Origin: Oscillospiraceae bacterium UBA6409
Lineage (GTDB): Bacteria; Bacillota; Clostridia; Oscillospirales; Oscillospiraceae
Reading direction: 5' to 3'
Assembly: GCA_002438575.1 (NCBI GenBank)
Contig: DJPP01000123.1
Span: 5,621 to 14,288 of the forward strand
DNA length: 8,668 nucleotides
The position numbers and the translations under genes were made by a program. How positions within the stretch are numbered: position 1 is the stretch's first letter; each line of letters opens with the position of its first letter. Below are positions 5,010 through 8,668 of this stretch, one piece after another. The notes under the pieces are model-generated. The model had not been told where the DNA came from. It worked only from the letters and a program-made list of their open reading frames with translations, and made no database searches.

Positions 5010-6311
5010 ATGTTCGATTTATCTATGCAGTCCGCGCTGGATATATTCTGCTATGTGCTGGTCCTGGTCTACGGGCTGACGCTCAGCGCGGATTTCTCCA
5101 CCGGCGGCTATGTCTCCCGGCAGCAAAAGCGCCTGCTGGCGCTGCTGTGCCTGCTGTTTCTGCTGGTGCAGGGGCTGGGGCTGGTGCTTTTGGGCGAACG
5201 AACGGTAAAGCAGCTCTATCCGCTGATCATCCATGCGCCGCTGGTGCTTATTCTGATCCTGTTTATGAAAAAATCGGTGGGCGTAGCCATTGTCAGCACC
5301 TGCACCGCCTATCTGTGCTGCCAGCCGCCCCGCTGGGGACGCATCGCCGTGGAGGCGCTGACGCAGAGCACGCTGGCCGCCGAGCTGGTCTATATCCTGC
5401 TGATGCCGGTGATGTATTATCTCCTGCGCCGCTTTTTCGTGGCCGCGGCCTATAACGCCATGACCTCCTCACCGGCAGCGCTGCTGCTGTTCGGCAGCCT
5501 GCCCGTCACCTATTATATTTTCGACTACGCCACCACGATCTACTCCGATGCGCTCTATTCCGGCATTCAGGCGCTGAATGAATTTCTGCCCACGGTGCTG
5601 GTGACGTTCTATGTATTGTTTCTGCCCGCCTTTCACCTACAGTCGCAGCGGCGCGCCGACGCGGAGATGCAGCGCTCCATGCTGGAGGCGGAGCTGGAGC
5701 AGTCCCAGTCGGAGATGGACTCCCTCCACCGGCTGGAGACGCAGACCGCCGTCTATCAGCACGATATGCGCCACCACCTGAATATGCTGGACGGTCTGCT
5801 GTCCGCGGGGCGGCCGGACGAGGCGGCGGCGTATATCAAAAAGGTCCAGGCGGATATCGAGGCCATCACGCCCCGCCGCTTCTGTGAAAACCAGCTGGTG
5901 AACCTGCTGTGCTCCTCCTTCACCGATAAGGCCCAGCGGCAGGGCACCGTGCTGACCGTGGACGCCTCGCTGCCCAACAGCCTGGCCATTTCGGACACGG
6001 AGCTGTGCTCCCTGCTGAGCAACGGTCTGGAAAACGCCCTGCACGCCGTGGCGGATCTGCCCGCCGACCGGAAGCAGGTCTCCCTGTACTGCGGTGTGCG
6101 GCAGAACAAGCTTCTCATTGAGATACGCAATCCCTGCGCCGATCCGGTGCCCATGCGGGACGGCCTGCCTGTCAGTGACCGGGAGGGACACGGCTACGGC
6201 TGCCGCAGCATCCGGGCCATCGCCCAGCGCAACGGCGGGCTGTGCGTGTTCTCCGCCCAGCAGGGCCAATTTCTGCTGCAGGTCATGCTTCCGGTGCTGG
6301 AAGCGCAATAA
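5010..6311 (+). CDS. GHKL-type sensor histidine kinase (HPK10-like) paired with the LytTR regulator
   Basis: This 433-residue membrane kinase is of the AgrC/VirS-like class. The N-terminal half (about 10-210) contains some six hydrophobic segments with short loops, the usual sensor for such kinases. A coiled-coil-like linker (about 212-245, rich in Glu/Gln/Leu) leads to the phospho-acceptor motif QHDMRHHLNML with H251. The GHKL ATPase domain has the N-box SLLSNGLENALHA (N338, N342) and the G-box GHGYGCRSI (G393-G397), followed by QRNGG. The class has a reduced catalytic region without a classical F box, as here. ATG at 5010 lies one base after the regulator stop, and GGGAGGG is 9 bases ahead. 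No peptide precursor gene or AgrB-like processing gene is visible beside it, so the signal is unknown. The gene ends directly before a strong terminator. Confidence 0.95.
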   Translation: MFDLSMQSALDIFCYVLVLVYGLTLSADFSTGGYVSRQQKRLLALLCLLFLLVQGLGLVLLGERTVKQLYPLIIHAPLVLILILFMKKSVGVAIVSTCTAYLCCQPPRWGRIAVEALTQSTLAAELVYILLMPVMYYLLRRFFVAAAYNAMTSSPAALLLFGSLPVTYYIFDYATTIYSDALYSGIQALNEFLPTVLVTFYVLFLPAFHLQSQRRADAEMQRSMLEAELEQSQSEMDSLHRLETQTAVYQHDMRHHLNMLDGLLSAGRPDEAAAYIKKVQADIEAITPRRFCENQLVNLLCSSFTDKAQRQGTVLTVDASLPNSLAISDTELCSLLSNGLENALHAVADLPADRKQVSLYCGVRQNKLLIEIRNPCADPVPMRDGLPVSDREGHGYGCRSIRAIAQRNGGLCVFSAQQGQFLLQVMLPVLEAQ

Positions 6312-6314
6312 GCG

Positions 6315-6342
6315 AAGGGCCGCCGGAGGGCGGCCCTTTTTT
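6315..6342 (+). terminator. Intrinsic terminator of the two-component operon
   Basis: A 10-bp perfect stem (6315-6324 with 6329-6338, GGGCCGCC core) around a GGAG loop is followed by a run of six T (6337-6342). It begins 4 bases after the kinase stop. Confidence 0.95.
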
Positions 6343-6400
6343 GCCGCGCGCTATCCGCAAGGTACTATCACGCTTTTGCCAAACGCCAACCTTTCCCGGC

Positions 6401-6429
6401 TTGTTTTTCTGTCGTTCTTATGATATAGT
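6401..6429 (+). promoter_or_regulatory. Promoter of the xanthine dehydrogenase gene
   Basis: TTGTTT (6401-6406) and TATAGT (6424-6429) are 17 bp apart, and TGA precedes the -10. Transcription would start near 6436, leaving a leader of about 38 bases. The rest of the interval 6343-6400 shows no recognisable riboswitch or operator. Confidence 0.65.
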
Positions 6430-6473
6430 GATATCGAATATACGCCCACACGGGTCTAAAGGAGAGATACACT

Positions 6474-8668
6474 ATGGCGACATTTACCGTGAACGGCAAG
6501 TCCGTCACTGTGGAAAAGAACCAGAAGCTCATCCGCTTCCTGCGGGACGAGCTGCGCCTGACCTCCGTAAAGGACGGATGCAGCGAGGGTGCCTGCGGCA
6601 CCTGCCACGTCCTCATCGACGGCAAGCCCACCAAGGCCTGCATCCCCCAGACGGACAAGCTGGAGGGCAAGACCATCCTCACGGTGGAGGGGCTCAGCGA
6701 CTGGGAAAAGCAGGTCTACACCTTCGCCTTCGGCGAGGCCGGCGCGGTGCAGTGCGGCTTCTGCATTCCCGGCATGGTCATCTCCGCCAAGGGGCTGCTG
6801 GATGTGAACCCCGATCCCACCCGCGAGGAGGCCGCCTTCGCCATCCGCAACAATATCTGCCGCTGCACCGGTTATGTGAAGATCATCGACGGCATCCTGC
6901 TGGCGGCTAAGATATTCCGCGAGGGCAAGCTGCCCGCCCCCTCCGCCGACGACTGGCAGATGGGCAGCCGCGTCCACCGACTGGACGTGGAGGAAAAAGT
7001 CCTGGGCTATGGCCAGTATCCCGACGACATTTATGTGGACGGTATGTGCTACGGCGGCGCGGTCCGCAGCCAGTACGCCCGCGCCCGCGTTCTCTCCATC
7101 GACACCAGCGAGGCCGAGGCGCTGCCCGGCGTGATCTGCGTGGCCACGCAGAAGGATATCCCCGGCAAGGTCAACGTGGGCCACCTGAAGAAGGACCAGC
7201 CCACCCTCATCGGCGTGGGCGAGCTGGTACACTATCTGGGCGACAGCGTGGCGCTGATCTGCGCCGTGGATCAGGAGACGGTAGAGGCCGCCAAAAAGCT
7301 GGTGAAGGTGGAATACGAGGTCCTGCCCGCCGTCCATGACCCCGTGGAGGCCGCCGCCCCCGGCGCTCCCCTGGTATTTGACGAGGAGGAGAGCAACGTG
7401 CAGGCCTACAAGCACGTCTCCCGCGGCGATGCCGAGGGTGCCATCAAAAATGCCAGATACGTGCTCACCGAGCATTTCTCCACCCCGTGGACGGAGCACG
7501 CCTTCCTTGAGCCGGAGTGCTGCGTGGCGCTGCCGCTGGACAACGGCGGCGTAAAGCTGCTGACCACGGACCAGAGCTCCCACACCACCATGCACGAGTG
7601 CGCGGCCATGCTGGGCGTGGACTATGACCACTGCCAGGTACAGAACTGCCTGGTGGGCGGCGGCTTCGGCGGCAAGGAGGATATGTCCGTGCAGCACCAC
7701 GCGGCGCTGCTGTGCTATCTGACAAAGCGCCCCGTCAAGTTCAAGCTCAGCCGTCAGGAGTCCATCCTTGTCCACCCCAAGCGCCACAGCTTCGAGATGG
7801 ACTTCACTATGGGCTGCGACGAAAACGGCATCATTCAGGGCGTGAAGGCCAGCGTGGTGTCCGACACCGGCGCGTTTGCCTCTCTGGGCGGCCCCGTGCT
7901 GGAGCGCGCCTGCACCCACGCCGCCGGCCCCTACGCCTACGAGAACTTCGAGATCGAGGGCCGCGCCTACTACACCAACAATCCCCCTGCCGGCGCCTTC
8001 CGGGGCTTCGGCGTCACCCAGACCTGCTTCTGTACCGAGACGCTGCTGAACCAGATGGCCGACCTGGTGGGCATCTCCCCCTGGGAGATCCGCTACCGCA
8101 ACGCCATCCGCCCCGGCGGCGTGCTGCCCAACGGCCAGATCGTGGACGACTCCACCGGCCTTGTGGAGACACTGGAGGCCATCAAGCCCGCCTATGACGA
8201 GGCGGTGAAAAACGGCGACCCGGTGGGCATCGCCTGCGCCATGAAGAACGCCGGCGTGGGCGTGGGCATCCCCGACTGGGGCCGCTGCAAGCTCATCGTG
8301 GAGAACGATGCCAGAGTACACATCTACTCCGGCGCCAGTTGCATCGGCCAGGGCCTGGGCACCGTGCTGGTGCAGGTGGTGGTCACCAATACCGGGCTGC
8401 ACCGTGACGATATCGTCTACGAGCGCAGCAACACCTGGATCGCCCCCGACTCCGGCGACACCTCCGGCTCCCGCCAGACCCTTGTCACCGGCGAGGCCAC
8501 CCGCCGCGCCTGCGAAAAGCTGAAGGCGGAACTGGACGCCGGCAAATCCCTTGCCGACCTGAAGGGCACGGAGTTCTATGGCGAGTATCTGGCCAAGACC
8601 GACCCGCTGGGCGCCGACGTGCCCAACCCCGTCAGCCACGTGGCCTACGGCTACGCCACCCAGATGTG
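6474..8668 (+). CDS. xdh: Fused [2Fe-2S]/molybdopterin hydroxylase, selenium-dependent xanthine dehydrogenase type, 3'-partial
   Basis: This is a molybdenum hydroxylase that oxidises purines (xanthine to urate or related steps) in the cytoplasm. The frame stays open for 731 codons to the window edge. The N-terminal 2Fe-2S domains keep all eight cysteines: C36, C41, C44 and C56 for the plant-ferredoxin-like cluster, and C94, C97, C129 and C131 for the second. After a short linker the molybdopterin-binding part begins (about 164), with GGGFGGKED (395-403) and AGAFRGFGVTQ (with R510) near the active site. No FAD domain lies between them. This fused layout is that of the selenium-dependent xanthine dehydrogenase family of clostridia, whose sequence pattern (GEAGAVQCGFCIPGMV, NICRCTGY) it matches closely. 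About 120 residues, including the expected active-site Glu, lie beyond the window. AAAGGAG lies 9 bases before the ATG. The selenium is a labile cofactor, not selenocysteine, so no in-frame TGA is expected and none is seen. Confidence 0.92.
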   Translation, partial: MATFTVNGKSVTVEKNQKLIRFLRDELRLTSVKDGCSEGACGTCHVLIDGKPTKACIPQTDKLEGKTILTVEGLSDWEKQVYTFAFGEAGAVQCGFCIPGMVISAKGLLDVNPDPTREEAAFAIRNNICRCTGYVKIIDGILLAAKIFREGKLPAPSADDWQMGSRVHRLDVEEKVLGYGQYPDDIYVDGMCYGGAVRSQYARARVLSIDTSEAEALPGVICVATQKDIPGKVNVGHLKKDQPTLIGVGELVHYLGDSVALICAVDQETVEAAKKLVKVEYEVLPAVHDPVEAAAPGAPLVFDEEESNVQAYKHVSRGDAEGAIKNARYVLTEHFSTPWTEHAFLEPECCVALPLDNGGVKLLTTDQSSHTTMHECAAMLGVDYDHCQVQNCLVGGGFGGKEDMSVQHHAALLCYLTKRPVKFKLSRQESILVHPKRHSFEMDFTMGCDENGIIQGVKASVVSDTGAFASLGGPVLERACTHAAGPYAYENFEIEGRAYYTNNPPAGAFRGFGVTQTCFCTETLLNQMADLVGISPWEIRYRNAIRPGGVLPNGQIVDDSTGLVETLEAIKPAYDEAVKNGDPVGIACAMKNAGVGVGIPDWGRCKLIVENDARVHIYSGASCIGQGLGTVLVQVVVTNTGLHRDDIVYERSNTWIAPDSGDTSGSRQTLVTGEATRRACEKLKAELDAGKSLADLKGTEFYGEYLAKTDPLGADVPNPVSHVAYGYATQM

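Noticed and set aside
6456..8639. A 727-codon open frame on the minus strand opposite the xanthine dehydrogenase gene
   Set aside because: It is low complexity, rich in Gly, Ala, Val and His, and matches no family. The opposite strand encodes a complete conserved enzyme. GC-rich coding DNA commonly leaves such an antisense frame open.
1..8668. CRISPR arrays, tRNA or rRNA genes, transposases, attachment sites
   Set aside because: None was found by reading both strands. No regularly spaced repeat units, tRNA-like folds or recombinase motifs are present.

Overview
The window is ordinary chromosomal DNA from a GC-rich, low-oxygen Firmicute. Codon choice, strong GGAGG ribosome binding sites, lipoproteins, a LytTR/GHKL two-component pair and a selenium-type xanthine dehydrogenase all suggest a gut Clostridia of the Oscillospiraceae type. 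That placement is inference from gene content; no rRNA or other marker is present.

Layout. (1) Bases 2-1192 (+) hold the 3' part of a CNNM/CBS/CorC-type membrane protein. It ends at a perfect palindromic terminator shared with the convergent operon. (2) Bases 1240-4092 (-) form a five-gene operon, read right to left: a short LemA-like membrane protein, a bactofilin, a zinc-ribbon/poly-Ala/SHOCT protein, a 59-residue lipoprotein that looks like the cut-off N-terminus of a clostripain-family (C11) protease, and a 174-residue lipoprotein. (3) Bases 4093-4288 are a divergent control region with one promoter in each direction, a 10-bp direct repeat at 21-bp pitch, and an 11-bp inverted repeat around one -10 box. 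(4) Bases 4289-6311 (+) encode a LytTR response regulator and a GHKL sensor kinase, ending at a strong terminator. (5) From 6474 (+) a separately promoted gene for a fused [2Fe-2S]/molybdopterin hydroxylase, of the selenium-dependent xanthine dehydrogenase type, runs off the right edge.

How the parts may work together. The two-component pair sits head to head with a set of envelope and cytoskeletal genes. The repeats between them have the spacing expected of LytTR sites and lie upstream of both promoters. The simplest reading is that the regulator controls its own operon and the bactofilin operon. The xanthine dehydrogenase is transcriptionally separate and belongs to purine and selenium metabolism. 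The most unusual items are the truncated clostripain-like lipoprotein and the uncharacterised LemA-like/bactofilin/SHOCT/lipoprotein set linked to the LytTR pair.
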